From Gracilaria gracilis (taxonomy: Eukaryota; Rhodophyta; Florideophyceae; Gracilariales; Gracilariaceae), in assembly GCA_030374805.1 (NCBI GenBank), contig JARGSG010000114.1, positions 62,001-126,000 on the forward strand: a stretch of 64,000 bases of DNA. Direction: 5' to 3'. Shown here piece after piece: positions 53,241-64,000 of the stretch. The number at the start of each line of letters is the position of its first letter. Within the stretch, counting starts at the first letter, position 1. A program made the position numbers and the translations under genes. Under the pieces are notes generated by a model. That model was not told the DNA's origin. It saw only the letters and a list, made by a program, of their open reading frames with translations, and did not search any database.

Positions 53241-54425
53241 GCGCGTATGAAATCCATTCCGGTGCAGCCCAGCACCAGCTAGGCTTCCCAATCGACGTTG
53301 AGCATTTTGTACGCGTTCCATGTGTTTGTCGGCTGTTACTCTACCCGTGGTTAGAGACACCCCCACATATACTGCACTATGTACCACGCTCAGCTCATCA
53401 CCAGCAAGTGTGAATATTGTAGAGTGGTTTTGGTTTGCAGGCTGTTGCCGTACCATCGACTTGCCATTTGCAGTGTTCCACGGCATTTGCATTTCTTTCC
53501 CCCAACTACTGCATATGTCTAGCAGTTGTTGTAGCCCGCTATCGGTCTTCCCAATCAGAATCACATCGTCGGCAAACGCACTTGCACCTCGATCCGACAC
53601 ATGATATGGCCCCTCCTGCACTCGATACAGCATGGAATCAATATACATGTTGAACAATGTACAGCTGAATGGGTCACCTTGGAGAACTCCAAGAGTCATT
53701 TGCACTTGCTCATCTTTCCAATTTCCATTTATGAAAGCGTTGACTGGTTGCAGCAGCAAAGTAGTCATTGCCGCATGCTTCGGTTGTAACCTCGATGCGC
53801 ACACTTGCGACAACAGTTTTCGGTTGACTTTGTCGTACGCCTTCGTTAGATCCAGTACTGCCACACGCGATTGGCCGTTGGTGATGATGTTACTCACCTC
53901 CACAGTCGATTGTTCCGTTCCATTGTACTTTGAGAACCCATACTGATACTCATGAATATCGATATAGTTCACAACAATCGAGTGTAATGCAGCCGAAATT
54001 GCTTTACGCAAGTGCGACAGAATAGAGATCGGACGGTAGTTGGATGGTACCAAGATGTCGACTTTCTTGTATATCGGCGATATACGTGTCTGCCGCAACG
54101 CTAAAGGTAGATATGCCACCTTGCCGCACGCCCGCCACAGCTTCAGAAGTGTGGACGCGCACAAAGTTGGACTGACCTGTAGCATTCCCGACGCCACGTT
54201 ATCACGTCCAATCGATCTTCCCTTCTTTGCATCCTTGATCGACTTTTCCAATGCAATCCGGAACGAGTACGGAACATGAAATGGGACTGCTTTCACCCCA
54301 AATTCTGGGGGCTGATACTCGGCCACAAACTCAGCATAGTCCTGTGGGTGTAGTGGATTTCCACGTTCCAGTGCCCGTGATCTAAAATGAGATTGTACTT
54401 TCCTCACCGAGTTGATTCGATTCAC
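53241..54425 (-). pseudogene. LINE L2 ORF2, reverse transcriptase part
   Basis: 398-codon open frame ending in the MITE. RT motifs: YKKVDILVPSNYRPISILSH, VAVLDLTKAYDKVNRKLLSQ, MTLGVLQGDPFSCTLFNMYI and SAFADDVILIGKTDSGLQQL. It lacks the three stops seen at the matching places in L1 (codons GGA, CGA and TAT here), so the RT domain itself is uninterrupted up to the MITE. Upstream it is separated by a TAG from the next piece. Confidence 0.88.
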
Positions 54426-54446
54426 TGTTTGAGATGCTGTTTTGTC

Positions 54447-55517
54447 CTAGGCGGTGTGAAGAAATTCGTCCAACAGTTGTCTCTTTTTTGCCCGACAACG
54501 ACGTTTAATGAATCGGTCAATCTCCTTGTACACATTCCACATTTGAATGTTGCCACTTCGCTTCCACCGTTTGGAATATGTAGATCGCACACGACTTAAC
54601 TGGTCAACACTGGAATCCCAGAAGAAGCGATATCGGCCAGAACGCATTGATACGAACGTGATCCAAGGGCTACTGATTGTGTCCAAAAGTTGGCTCCAAG
54701 CATCCTCCAGATCTTTTTTTGAGGTTGCGTGGTCAAAACGTGAAGCCACACTAGGCAAATTGGCTTTGTAATACGTCTGAGCGTCTTCGATTTTGTCCAC
54801 GCATTTGAGTTGCGCCCTCGAAATCTTCGGTTTTCGTGGTGAAAATTGAGTTGTCATCCAGTCAATGTCTGCAACAACCATGTTGTGATCCGAGACCGCA
54901 TCCCTCGAGCCACTTGCTGTTGCTACATTTCGAACTGACACTCGCTTCGAGATGAAGAAATCCACTACACTCGAACCATTTGGGGTGCGAAACGTTGTCG
55001 TCAACTCAGATGGAGCCCTCAGCAAAAGGTCCCATTTGCGGATCTACGGTCGGAGGCGACGCCCATGCCTGTTTGTTCGTTGATACCAGTCGTCATGGCG
55101 GGCATTCCAGTCGCCAGCCAGTCACGTCGGACTACGGATCAAAGACTTCAATCGCTCCAGGAATCCCTTTATGTCCTCATCTGGAGCGCTCGGACTAAGA
55201 TATACTCCTATCACATTGAGATCTGGGCGAACTCTCAGTGCCAGAATTTGTTATGCCGCGTTACCGTACTTGCCCACGACCTTCGTACAGAAGCGATGAT
55301 GATGGAAAATCGTGATCCCACCTCTCGGCGCTCGACTCCTATACTCCGCTTCCAGCGCCACACTCACATGTGGCAATGACAACTACAACTCATCAAAGGG
55401 ACGTTGCCATGTTTCCACAACGCACGGAAAGTCTAAGCCTAAAACTTTCCATGCACGGTGGACTTCGGCCTCGCTATGTGCGAGACCTCTCACGTTGAAA
55501 GTACCAACTCGGATCAC
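54447..55517 (-). pseudogene. LINE L2 ORF2, endonuclease part
   Basis: One frame from GTG at 55517, with stops in the endonuclease at about 55389 (TAG), 55252 (TAA), 55122-55124 (TGA) and near 55043 (TAG). The TGA is at the same codon as 47517 in L1. From 55025 the frame is open: VVDFFISKRVSVRNVATASG, AVSDHNMVVADIDWMTTQFS, and on to LLDEFLHTA and a TAG at 54447. The AGDWNARHDDW motif follows directly after the shared TGA. Confidence 0.82.
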
Positions 55518-56713
55518 ACCACCTCACCATTTTGGTGGCCATCATGTAGAAATTGACTGCTCTGCGTCGTAGTCGACTGTACATTAATGCTCACGAAGAA
55601 AAAATTTGGTACCAATCTGTTCGGATGACGCATTTCGTGGTCATAAGTGGGAGCACCATCGTGGTCCCAATCCGATGACAGACTCTCATTACAAGTCTGA
55701 AGCGGTTCCAATGGGCTCATTTGGGCCCCTTCCATAGTGATATCTTTCGGATTGGCGGTCACTGCTCCTGTACTCGCAGTGATTGCAGTGGTATGCTGTG
55801 CAAATTCTGGGAGTTCGTTACTTTCCGTGTTATGAGCTTCATTGTTTGCCCCAGATATCGAAACGACACTTTGTCGAGTGTCAGTGGACAACTCCGACGA
55901 CTGCGATTGTTGTTCAACTTCGACGATTTGGGATATCTGTTGAGTGTCGTTCGGCTCGTCTCCTTGTGTTAAGGGCTGTTCAGAGTCAGTCGAAATGCTC
56001 ATAGGCTGTGGAGATTCTGTTGCTCTTGCTTCCTCTGAAACAAAGTGGACATTCGTTCCAGGCCCAGTATTGCCATCTATCGTCCGGTCAGTGCGCTGAA
56101 CCATCATTGGAAACCTTCTTTCAACGATAGAAGCGGTTGACTCTTCAGGGAAACGTACATGAGTTCTCATTTTCGTATGGGCATCGATGGCCGCTACTGT
56201 TGTTTGGAAGTCCTCTGCGAACCTAATATGTGTACGCAATGGTGCAAGGCGGTCGATTGGAGGGGCAGCTCTGGTATGAGCTCCCTTAGGTACCATCGCA
56301 CTTCCATTGGAAGAATCTCGGCTGACTTTCCCCTACTGCTTTGTAGTCAGGTTCACATTCTGATTCGGTGTAGTTGGGTGCTCATTGTGCATCAACTCCT
56401 GGGTTACCTTCACTTGGGACGTATACCAATGCTTGGCCCACGCTGAGGTTCTGCGAGTTGCTGCAGTCTGCTAGCGATAAAGCGCCTGCTTCATGTTCTG
56501 CTGTCGTCTTTCAGCCTTACTCATCATCTTTCGTGATGAAATGGCATTCGAGGTGGCGGCGAAGTTAGGCATGTGCGTGTACCCGGCTGCACGCATCCCT
56601 GCAACCAGTTTGTGAGCAACGTCAGACGCAGTCACGATTTCCCATATCGAACGCCCTATGAAGGACAGAGCGGTGACGCAACGGCTCGGGAGACCACTGC
56701 GAAGGTGTTTCAT
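55514..56713 (-). pseudogene. LINE L2 ORF1, C-terminal half
   Basis: A single frame from about 56713 to TGA at 55514-55516. It begins with MKHLRSGLPSRCVTALSFIG and RSIWEIVTASDVAHKLVAGM, a conserved LINE ORF1 block that I know from stramenopile elements, then two in-frame stops (56471 and one near 56335), then the hydrophilic tail shared with L1. It is joined to the N-terminal half by a frameshift near 56760. Confidence 0.75.
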
Positions 56714-56760
56714 GAGAGGGCGGTAAGGGCCGCGCGGTATGCCATGGAAGTACTGCGCTT

Positions 56761-57704
56761 TTATTTTCGGGGCCGAGATTGAGATGTCGGCAGTAGAGCA
56801 TATCTTCCAGACGTGAGGTTTTGAGCCATCTTAGCCATTCGAGTAAGAAACTCAGGTGATAACTTGTCCAGTGACCGAGGCTGGCCCTCTCTTGCAATCT
56901 GCGCCCAAGTCTTTATATCAGTATTTGTTCCAGTCCTTGCTTCAGGGACAGGGTTTATTCGCGGTTGGGCTCGTCCAGTGTTGGGCGGAGCCGGGTTAAG
57001 TGGCTGTCTGTTAACGGCCGTCTCCACAGGCCGTGCTTCAATTTCTGGAGCTCGTTGCTTTTGCCTCTGTTGTAGTACCGTGGCATCGTTGCGAGAGGAT
57101 TGGAGATGCTGGGTGAGCCGGGCAACTTGATCCTCTAGTGTCTGGCATCTCCCCAAGATCGATTCTCTTTGCTGTTTTGGTGTCTGTATGACGGCAACAG
57201 GTGCGCTAGAGGGTGTGCTGGTGTGGCTGATGGAGTACTCGGCAACCGGTGATGGCGTAGGAGCGGATGCGACTGACGGCTGAGAGCCGTTCCTGGGGCT
57301 GCTCGGCGCCAGAAATGGTCGAATTATTTCATGAAATGGCAAACCGCCAAAAAAGCGATGGCAGCCTTTGACGGAGCAGCGCACAGTGGGTCCAAATTTA
57401 GAGTTACCATTTAGAGTGAATGGATTCTTAGAATGGCAGTTTGGGCATTTGATGAGCGTTCGACACGCTCCAAAGGTGGCCCTCGCCTCGTCCGGGGTGC
57501 ACACAGGCTGAGCGCCGTTGCGGTCTGGGATCGGCGATACTTTCTTCCGAATGGTCTTTGATAGATCTGGCCTTCAAGATTCGGATTCAGGGTCGCTATT
57601 TCCATCAAGTGGGAAGCGAATGCCTTGCATGGTCTCCCCAGGGTCAGGCAAAGGGCTGAAACGGTTCTCAATGTTAGAGGACGTGGTTTGGCGGGAAGTC
57701 ATTT
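56761..57704 (-). pseudogene. LINE L2 ORF1, N-terminal half
   Basis: The likely start is ATG near 57704 (TSRQTTSSNIENRFSPLPDP), in frame with the long piece 57504-56761 across one TGA near 57573. The long piece contains two Cys pairs (IKCPNCHSKNPFTL and VRCSVKGCHRFFGG) suggesting zinc binding, a Pro/Ser-rich linker, a short coiled coil (RCQTLEDQVARLTQHLQSSR) and IKTWAQIAREGQPRSLDKLS. Nucleic acid binding in the LINE particle is the expected role. Confidence 0.72.
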
Positions 57705-58795
57705 TTCAACTTTTTTGAAAAGTTTTCTAAAATTTTTGTCTTTTTCTTTTTTGATGGCTCTTATGGCTTCCTGATGCACTTTACACGTGTTCTGCGATTT
57801 CTTTCTGTGTTTTCAGTTTTTCAATACTTTTGCGCTCTTTCTTGGACTTTCTCTCACGAAACCTTTTTAACTCTACTTAAACTATTTTGAACTCGGTTTG
57901 CACTTGTCCAGGTGCAATTCGACGCATTCCAGATAGCTCAGCGTCGATATAATTACTTTCCAATTTTGATCCAATTTGGTCTCAAATGATTGGATTTATG
58001 TGCCGACCGCCGTCGGCTTTGACACGTTGCAAGATACTTGTACCTTTTGGACGTTTTGCGAAATCGCCGTTTTTGGGGTCGTTTGAGGGGGGTGCCCGAG
58101 AATGGTCAAAAACGGCGATGTTTCGAACAACTCTGGAGGCTTGTAACTTCTGATCCCTTAACCTTCCGGAAGCGATCTGTAGCTCGTTTGAAAGATAAAA
58201 CGCTTTTCTACAGCGTCGGCGCGCCTCCGACAAAAATTTGAGACAGTCCACCCGGATCGGCGTTGAAATTTTTCAGATGCCTGAAATGAGGTTTTCTGGG
58301 GGGAGAAACCACAGCAGTCAACTCTGGACCACTGCCTTCGTGTCAGTGGAGCGGGTACTACACCCAGAGAGTTTCACAAACCTAAGGCTGGGCGGTGGCA
58401 GCCGGTCCGCCTGTGAAAGTCGTAACACAGGGCTTTGGAAGCTCCGACACAAGTGCTCCCACTTGACCGTCATTGCGTAGCGATCGGGGCCACTCCGGTG
58501 CAGTCTTGAGTGCTTCTATGGACACAAAGGTTTCCGCACCGAAGCTCCGCTTCAACTTGTACGGTTCTGGCTTCCCCCAATGGGTGCTGGCGTTCGCCAT
58601 GTTTCCCCGAGTACTTCTTCGGCTCTCCAGTTGCAATAACCTGGAGATTCCTGATTGAACAGGGCCTCAGTCCACCGTGATTTGCAGGAGGGCGCGGCTG
58701 GGTACTAGTCTCGTATGACTGCGGCCCTGGACCTGCTTGCACTCACGAACTCCAAGAAGAAAAAAGGTCGATCTAGCCGCCTAGTTTAATAGTAG
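57705..58795 (-). other. LINE L2 5' leader
   Basis: About 1.1 kb between the presumed 5' end and ORF1. Short ORFs exist, for example an 89-codon one at 57982-58251, with no known domain. It should hold an internal promoter, but no element is recognisable by eye. Confidence 0.45.
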
Positions 58796-58808
58796 TTGGG
58801 TGCTCATT

Positions 58809-59784
58809 GTTGCCCTCATTGTCGATTGCTATCTGCTTGGCTTATTCTCCCTCTATTGTTCTTTGTTGTTGAGATCCATGCTTCGTGTTTGCGGGTTCGG
58901 ATCCGAGAGGTTGAGACCATTTTTTTATCGAAGTCTGGGCACTAGCTTTGTGATCAGCAGTTGTTGTTGAAGTCCGTGCTCTACGTGTGTGCTCGGTATT
59001 TTTTGTCATCACTGCAATACCTGCGCGACGAACGGTTGATCCGAGTAATCGGGGACGGGATCCAGGCGGTTTGAACCAAGGCGGACGTGCTGCCTAGCGT
59101 GCTCCACCGGTCCTTTTCGGCGGATAACGGTGTTGTACCGCGAGCGCTGAAGCTAACGGGGTGCCGTGGCGTACTGCACTTTGGTTGCGGTGTTTGGTTT
59201 TTGTTTGTTGAATCTGACTGTGTGTTAGGTGCTTGGACGGCGGAGAAGGCATCCATAAGGAGCTTTTGATTCGTGCAATTGATTCATTGAGTTGTCCAGT
59301 GGGCTTTTTAGTACGGGTAGGCAACGTATCGAAGGCTGACCTCCGATTCGGGTCAGGCCACTTGTGATCTTCATTGATTGTTTGCTAGAAGCGTACCTTG
59401 GGTGTCAAAGTAGCTGCTGTTTCAAGGTCGCGCAAGTTCTTGCAAGAGATCAGAGAGGGTTTTACTTGGTGAAGGCATATCTTTGGCCATTAACCATCCT
59501 CTGGACGTCTCGTAGAGAGCATCGCGCCTTCTCCTTGAACGCGGGAGAGGGTTGACTGCAGAAGTCGTTTCCTACCCTAAAGGTCTCAGGGAGTCAGGAG
59601 TCCGATTCCCTAGGGTACCGGGAATAGTATTTCCTGCCAATGGGCCCGACTATTGAAGTTTTATTTGTTTTTATTGTTGTTCTTGTTATTGTTGTTGTTG
59701 TTTGTTTGCTGTTGCGGTTTGCTGTTTTCCGTTTGTGTCTGCCATTTCTTTTATCTGGGATCGCTTTTAATCTCAGATTGCGGC
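58809..59784 (+). other. Copia C2 leader, right part
   Basis: Non-coding sequence between LINE L2 and copia gag, including a TTG-rich microsatellite at about 59668-59712. It would be contiguous with 51280-52094 before the LINE inserted. Confidence 0.4.
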
Positions 59785-60195
59785 ATGGACTCCTTCAATG
59801 GGATCAAGATTGAGACGTTGGGGGAGGATAACTTCCATATCTGGAAGGAGAATGTTCAGCTTGTGCTTGCGCTCAAGGATCTCAAGAATCACCTCACCAG
59901 CTCTCCACCCACCGATCCAGAAGAATTGTCCAAGTGGGAAACTCGCGATTCGAAGGCCAGAGCTATCATTGAACTTTCGCTCAGTGACGAACATTTGGAT
60001 CATGTGCGCGATGTGGAGGCTGCTGCCGATGTGTGGAAGGCCATATGCAATGTTTTCCAGAGAAAGACTCTTCTCAACCAAATAAATGCCAGACGTGCTG
60101 TTTACACCGCCAAGATGCGTGACGACCAGAAGATGTTGCAATTCATCAATCATGTTCGTCACTTGGTTTCTGATCTCCCGACTGGAGTGTGCATC
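59785..60195 (+). pseudogene. Ty1/copia C2 gag, truncated
   Basis: ATG at 59785 starts MDSFNGIKIETLGEDNFHIW, the L-x-x-x-N-F-x-x-W-K opening of copia gag, followed by ALKDLKNHLTSSPPTDPEEL, AIIELSLSDEHLDHVRDVEA and WKAICNVFQRKTLLNQINAR. No stop interrupts it. At about 60195 it fuses to antisense gypsy gag and the rest of the element is missing. Confidence 0.85.
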
Positions 60196-61721
60196 AGCCA
60201 TCATCGATGACGAAGGGGTGCCCGGTTCCAACATCAGCGCTTTAGCGGACTTTGGCCGGCTTGCCGGGGCTCCTGCGCGCAACGCGTCGCCTTTGGCGCG
60301 TGCGTATTGCACAAGTTCCAAATACGTAATCTTACGGACCTCTTCCTGACGGCGGGCAATCAAGGTCCTTATAGCCGGGTCGAGCCCGTCTACAAACATG
60401 GTACAACGCTCTTGAGCGGAATAAACATTACTACTACGGTGGAACGCCTTATTCAAGCGCACCGAGTAATCGGTTTCCGTTTCTCCAGGGCGTTGTTTCG
60501 TATCTCGCAGAGCGAAGATAGCCGACTGAATCACAGAGCCAGTAGCATAGGACCTCAGAAGGTACTGAACTGCTTGGGGCAGCAGGTAACCCCTCCTTAG
60601 GAGGCACGTGACGAGCCTCTGACCGAGTTGTATTGATCCTCTGCCAGTCCACGCAGGAAATAGGGCAGCGTGATAAACGCCTGTCCTTCATTCATCCCCA
60701 GGAAGTCGGCTTCCGCTACAAAGCGTGCAAGGAAATCCAACACCAAAATGGGGTCCTCACCTGAGAACAGGTGGTTTCGAAGGGAGAGCCGCATTCGCTT
60801 TATGCAGTCCTTAGAATTTCCGGTCCTCCGGAGGGTTCGATCCAAAGAAGAGTTCTCCAAACGGCAATACCGGTTCTACAACCGCTTCTTATAAAGAGGG
60901 TTAGTAGGCTTCAACTCTTTCAATCCAGAGTGCTTCCTTCCCTTCGTGCAAACGCGGATCACACCTTGGGTGGCCGATGACCGCTTTGAACGAAATAAAC
61001 GCTCACGAGAGGCGTCTTCTACCGGCGAGTCGGACGTGTCCGTCCCGGACGACCGGCGAGAAGACCGTGAAGAAACTGAAAAGTCAGAATCGTAGTCCTT
61101 CCGCTCCTTGCGTGCCTTGGAATTTCTGACCTTCTTACCACGATACGAGACAGCGGCTGTCTCTGCCGGAGGGTTAGCTCCTACAAGGACAGTCTGTTCG
61201 ATCGTCTCCAGACGAATGCGGAGGCGAGTGAACTTCTCAGCCACGTCCTCCACGAAGAGAGTTGGTCCTTTAAAAGCCTCAAGAAGACAGTTGACATCAC
61301 CACGCAATACGCGGAGATCCTTAGAAACAGTCTGCAAAGCAGAATCCTCCATCTTATTTCGAAGAGAAGAAAGCTCTTTAGCAAGGGTAGCGTGGGCAGC
61401 CCGCAACGAGCGGAACTGCTTTTCCTGAGTGAAGTGGGTGATGTCATTGACAGTAGCCCTCAGAGGTGCCTCCGAAGGGGGACCTACGGAAGGGACCGTA
61501 CCTCCTACGATAGGGGCTAGACCAGCAACTGCAGGAGCCGGACCATCACCTCGACGAGGGTTAAGCAACTACGTGGGCGGGGGTTTAGGGATTGTCGGAG
61601 CGACGTCGGCAACCGGTACCTCTTCAGTACGGTACCGTGAACGGGTCGGGATCCGCGACGGAAGCGGCGGATCCGTGCGTCCAGTCTGACTGCGTGTCCT
61701 CGGGCGATCTGATGACGACAT
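60195..61721 (-). pseudogene. Ty3/gypsy gag (element G4)
   Basis: ATG at 61719-61721 begins SSSDRPRTRSQTGRTDPPLP. A Pro-rich segment leads, past TAG 61570, to a coiled coil (QEKQFRSLRAAHATLAKELS) and a Ser/Arg-rich basic stretch. After a TAG at 60876 comes the capsid region (DPILVLDFLARFVAEADFLG, YFLRGLAEDQYNSV), a TAA at 60597 and a frameshift, then PQAVQYLLRSYATGSVIQSA, TETDYSVRLNKAFHRSSNVY and TMFVDGLDPAIRTLIARRQE, classic gypsy gag. It ends at the junction with copia gag; protease and pol are absent. Confidence 0.85.
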
Positions 61722-62470
61722 AATCAAAACAACCGTGTAACAGAATAACCGACAGCCAATTAGCTGGGGATTCCAATAAACTTCCTAAAAGAGACAAAAG
61801 ATACGAGAGCAGTCTCGAGAATGAACTGGACTCCGGGATCAATCCAAAAGCACGATTTCTAGGTCGGGAGACTACTTTGTAGTGCAACATTATTGGCAGG
61901 AAAAGCGAAACAGCCACGACGATGTTCGGGATCTTTCTCTCGGGGAGGTAGCACAGCGAACGGAGTCCCGGAATGACACAACAAACCGAGTGTAAACCGA
62001 GGTCAAACGGTCACGACGAGCGTCGGAGTGTACAGTGCGGACCGGGTACCTTGTTGGGACACGTGCGAAGAGCGGTCTCAAGACGGAGCCTCGTAAGAGT
62101 GGAACGGCGACGACATGATGTCGGACGGCGAGCCACGTGAGAGTGGGCAGTATAAGAAACCCAGAAAGGGGCAAAAAGTGGTCCACGAGAGTAAGGATAG
62201 GTGCGCAACACACCAACGAAACCCAATACTGGGGCGAGTACACGACAGTAGTCGGAACGACACACACACGCAGCGGTAATACTCTAAGCGCCACAAGGGC
62301 GGGTAACTATATGTGAACAACGCGGTCGTCACTCTACTTGGAGGTGAACAGTCCGCGAAGGCGTGATAGTTAGAGACAGGAAGCCCTTGCTTGACAACGG
62401 TGATTTATTGAGGAAGCATCGCTCAACCTAATAAGTAGTGGGTTCGGCGCGGCCCCTGACAGTGGGCGCG
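61722..62470 (-). other. Leader and probable LTR of G4
   Basis: Non-coding sequence upstream of gag. On the minus strand it includes AATAAATCACCG near 62400 and the stretch GGCGCGCCCACTGTCAGGGG near 62460, which may belong to an LTR. No second LTR is present, so borders cannot be set. Confidence 0.35.
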
Positions 62471-62725
62471 CCGGCCAAATAAAGTATCAAATATATCTAG
62501 TAATTACAGCAATGCTGGTGGCATCGCCTCCTGGGTATCCGTGCAACACGTGTTCCCGTCACGCCCACTGGGCGGTAGCTCAGGCTTTGCATTCCACGTG
62601 TACAACGTCAAAAACCGTTTGAGCGGAACACCCCGCCAGTGGTGATACAGCTCAGAAAACGATTCTACGCATCAATGCGGAAAATTCACTAAGTCTTCAA
62701 AACCTCCTCCTACGAGTGTTGTCCT

Positions 62726-63029
62726 TCAGTCGCGATTGAGTGGGTTTCCCCAGAACGCATAGCGTTTCAAGACGGTACAGATCTGGTTCTCTTTTGCCAA
62801 AGTGAGTGACCTACCAAATGTGACTTCTGGTTTGGTTTTGCCTTGGTGATTGAAACGGTACCATAAAGTACTGGCTGGTACCCCCAACTCGATTGGCGGC
62901 TTTTCGAAAATACAATCCATGTCGGATAAGTTTCTTGCCTCGGCGGTATCGTGTGTCAGGGTTGAGGAAGCGTTTCCGAGCTTGTAGGTCCAAAACGAGA
63001 TTGCCCGCCGAGGAAGGAAAACGAGGCAT
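62726..63029 (-). pseudogene. pogo-type transposase DNA-binding domain scrap
   Basis: Two frames carry the N-terminus: MPRFPSSAGNLVLDLQARKR from 63029, then after a shift IELGVPASTLWYRFNHQGKT and PEVTFGRSLTLAKENQICTV with LKRYAFWGNPLNRD. The V-P-x-STL-x-x-R helix-turn-helix and the following segment are typical of pogo/Tigger transposases. No catalytic domain follows; the frame stops at 62726. It is a different sequence from the remnant at 6157-7296. Confidence 0.7.
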
Positions 63030-63129
63030 GTTGTTTCTTGTTCAAAGTGAATAGAAGTTGTGTTGGGTGTTGGTGTTTTTCTAGTCGCAGTTTGAGGAGC
63101 AGCAAGAACTCTTGCGCTTTTATGCACGG

Positions 63130-64000
63130 GGTATCCGTATTGAAAGAGTTGGCCTTGGTCTGGTGGGTGCTGCTGGGTTGCGGACCTTACTACGGGGTCT
63201 GAATTTGTGTGGTGAGTTTGGCCGCGCTTTCATTTGAAGCGAATGGATATGGTTCTGGTGTCGGGAGATTTTAGTAGTCTAAAAGAAACTGTGAAATGGA
63301 GGCCCTAAAATGGGTTTGAGCGAGCCTGGCTGCGGCCTTAAATGCATAGGACATGTTCGGCCCATCTACAATCAGAAGGAGATGTTTTTGAGGGAAGGAA
63401 GGAGTGAGATTGCAATCTGCGATGGGGTTTTGGACGAAGAAGGACACTAGAACTGAAGTGTGGCCACCAAATACTGCGCTTGCAAAGGTGTTTTTGGTTC
63501 GCGTGGTGGCGGTTGCTATCGATGGGGACTCAACTCAGACGATGGGGAACTCAATTGGATGTATAGAGAAGTCTGGAATTTGCTTGTTCAACGTGAAACA
63601 GTTCCATCTTTCCCAAAAGGTTTCCAATAAACGATCGGAGAACTCACAAGTTTTTCAAAGATGAGCTCAAATCTATTATTCTCGTTTGTTTCAATTCGAG
63701 GGCACCTGTTCAATGTACAGGGCACCTCTCTATACTTTGGGTATCGCAGTCACCTCAGTATTCCGGTTCTCGAACTCTTGGCCAGTGCAAACATTGTGGA
63801 ATATGTCTTACCTGCGCACGTGCGTGTGCGCACACAACTGGTACTATACAGCGGCTTGCTAGCTAGTCTGTACTTAAACGGCTTAAGCAAAACCTCAAGT
63901 CAATTCTCGAGAAGGTTTACCGGTCAGAAAGAAGGCAGAGAAAGATATTGGACGAATTTGCGGTCACGAAGATTATCACTGAGGCGTATCAAAAGTCCAT
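63130..64000. other. Interval without recognised features
   Basis: One 86-codon ORF (63404-63664, plus) without a domain. Nothing else can be supported. Confidence 0.4.

Larger units (their letters stand above)
52095..58795 (-). mobile_element. LINE copy L2, near full length
   Basis: Minus-strand LINE with a nine-residue poly-A tail (poly-T at 52095-52103), 3' UTR, ORF2, ORF1 and about 1.1 kb of 5' leader. Flanking 13-mers TTGGGTGCTCGTT and TTGGGTGCTCATT, differing at one base, look like the target-site duplication. A 297-bp MITE interrupts ORF2 at 52940-53236. ORF1 and ORF2 carry several stops and a frameshift, so it is inactive. Confidence 0.85.

Noticed and set aside
59773..60534. 253-codon minus-strand ORF
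   Set aside because: Its first part is gypsy gag, but the remainder is the antisense of copia gag. It is a chimera created by the junction, not a gene.
1..64000. tRNA, rRNA or other structured RNA genes
   Set aside because: I saw no cloverleaf or conserved rRNA segment; a dedicated search could still find one.

Overview
This 64 kb window looks like transposon-packed nuclear DNA of a eukaryote. I see no gene I can assign to the host with confidence, and no rRNA, tRNA or prokaryote-style operon. The element mix is Ty3/gypsy with chromodomains, a gypsy group whose reverse-transcriptase box reads WIDD, Ty1/copia, Tc1/mariner, pogo and an endonuclease-type LINE. I associate that mix with repeat-rich oomycete (Phytophthora-like) or red algal genomes; this taxonomic guess is an inference. 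Nearly every element is decayed by stops, frameshifts, lost catalytic residues or truncation.

Layout. 1-6150: 3' part of a Ty3/gypsy element (G1) with chromodomain, polypurine tract and LTR start, plus an antisense ORF near its 3' end. 6157-7296: pogo transposase remnant (minus). 8170-9168: Tc1/mariner transposase remnant (minus). 9749-20134: a second gypsy (G2, plus) whose 3' LTR was split by a third gypsy (G3, minus, 14778-20027) with two 209-bp LTRs and a perfect 5-bp target duplication. 21369-23620: fragmented transposase-like gene (minus). 24083-25844: unrecognised coding-like fragments (plus). 26101-26390: a MITE. 28241-28457: an isolated LTR with primer-binding and polypurine sites on opposite sides, next to a decayed unknown gene (28656-30263, plus). 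33180-37366: a decayed copia element. 40720-42592: a family of about 70-bp near-perfect palindromes, five of them in a regular array. 45747-46461: a gypsy integrase scrap. 46462-50248: a 5'-truncated LINE (plus). 50250-51110: copia integrase scrap (minus). 52095-58795: a second, near full-length LINE copy (minus) that landed in a copia leader and was itself hit by a second copy of the MITE. 59785-60195: copia gag. 60195-61721: gypsy gag (minus). 62726-63029: pogo DNA-binding domain scrap.

The sequence records a history of nested insertion. The two LINE copies serve as references for each other: they give an empty site for the MITE and show stops that are private to one copy and one stop that is shared. 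The most unusual structure is the palindrome array at 41.6-42.1 kb: GC-rich hairpins with a conserved GTGCAC centre, separated by AT-rich spacers, matching no element type I can name.
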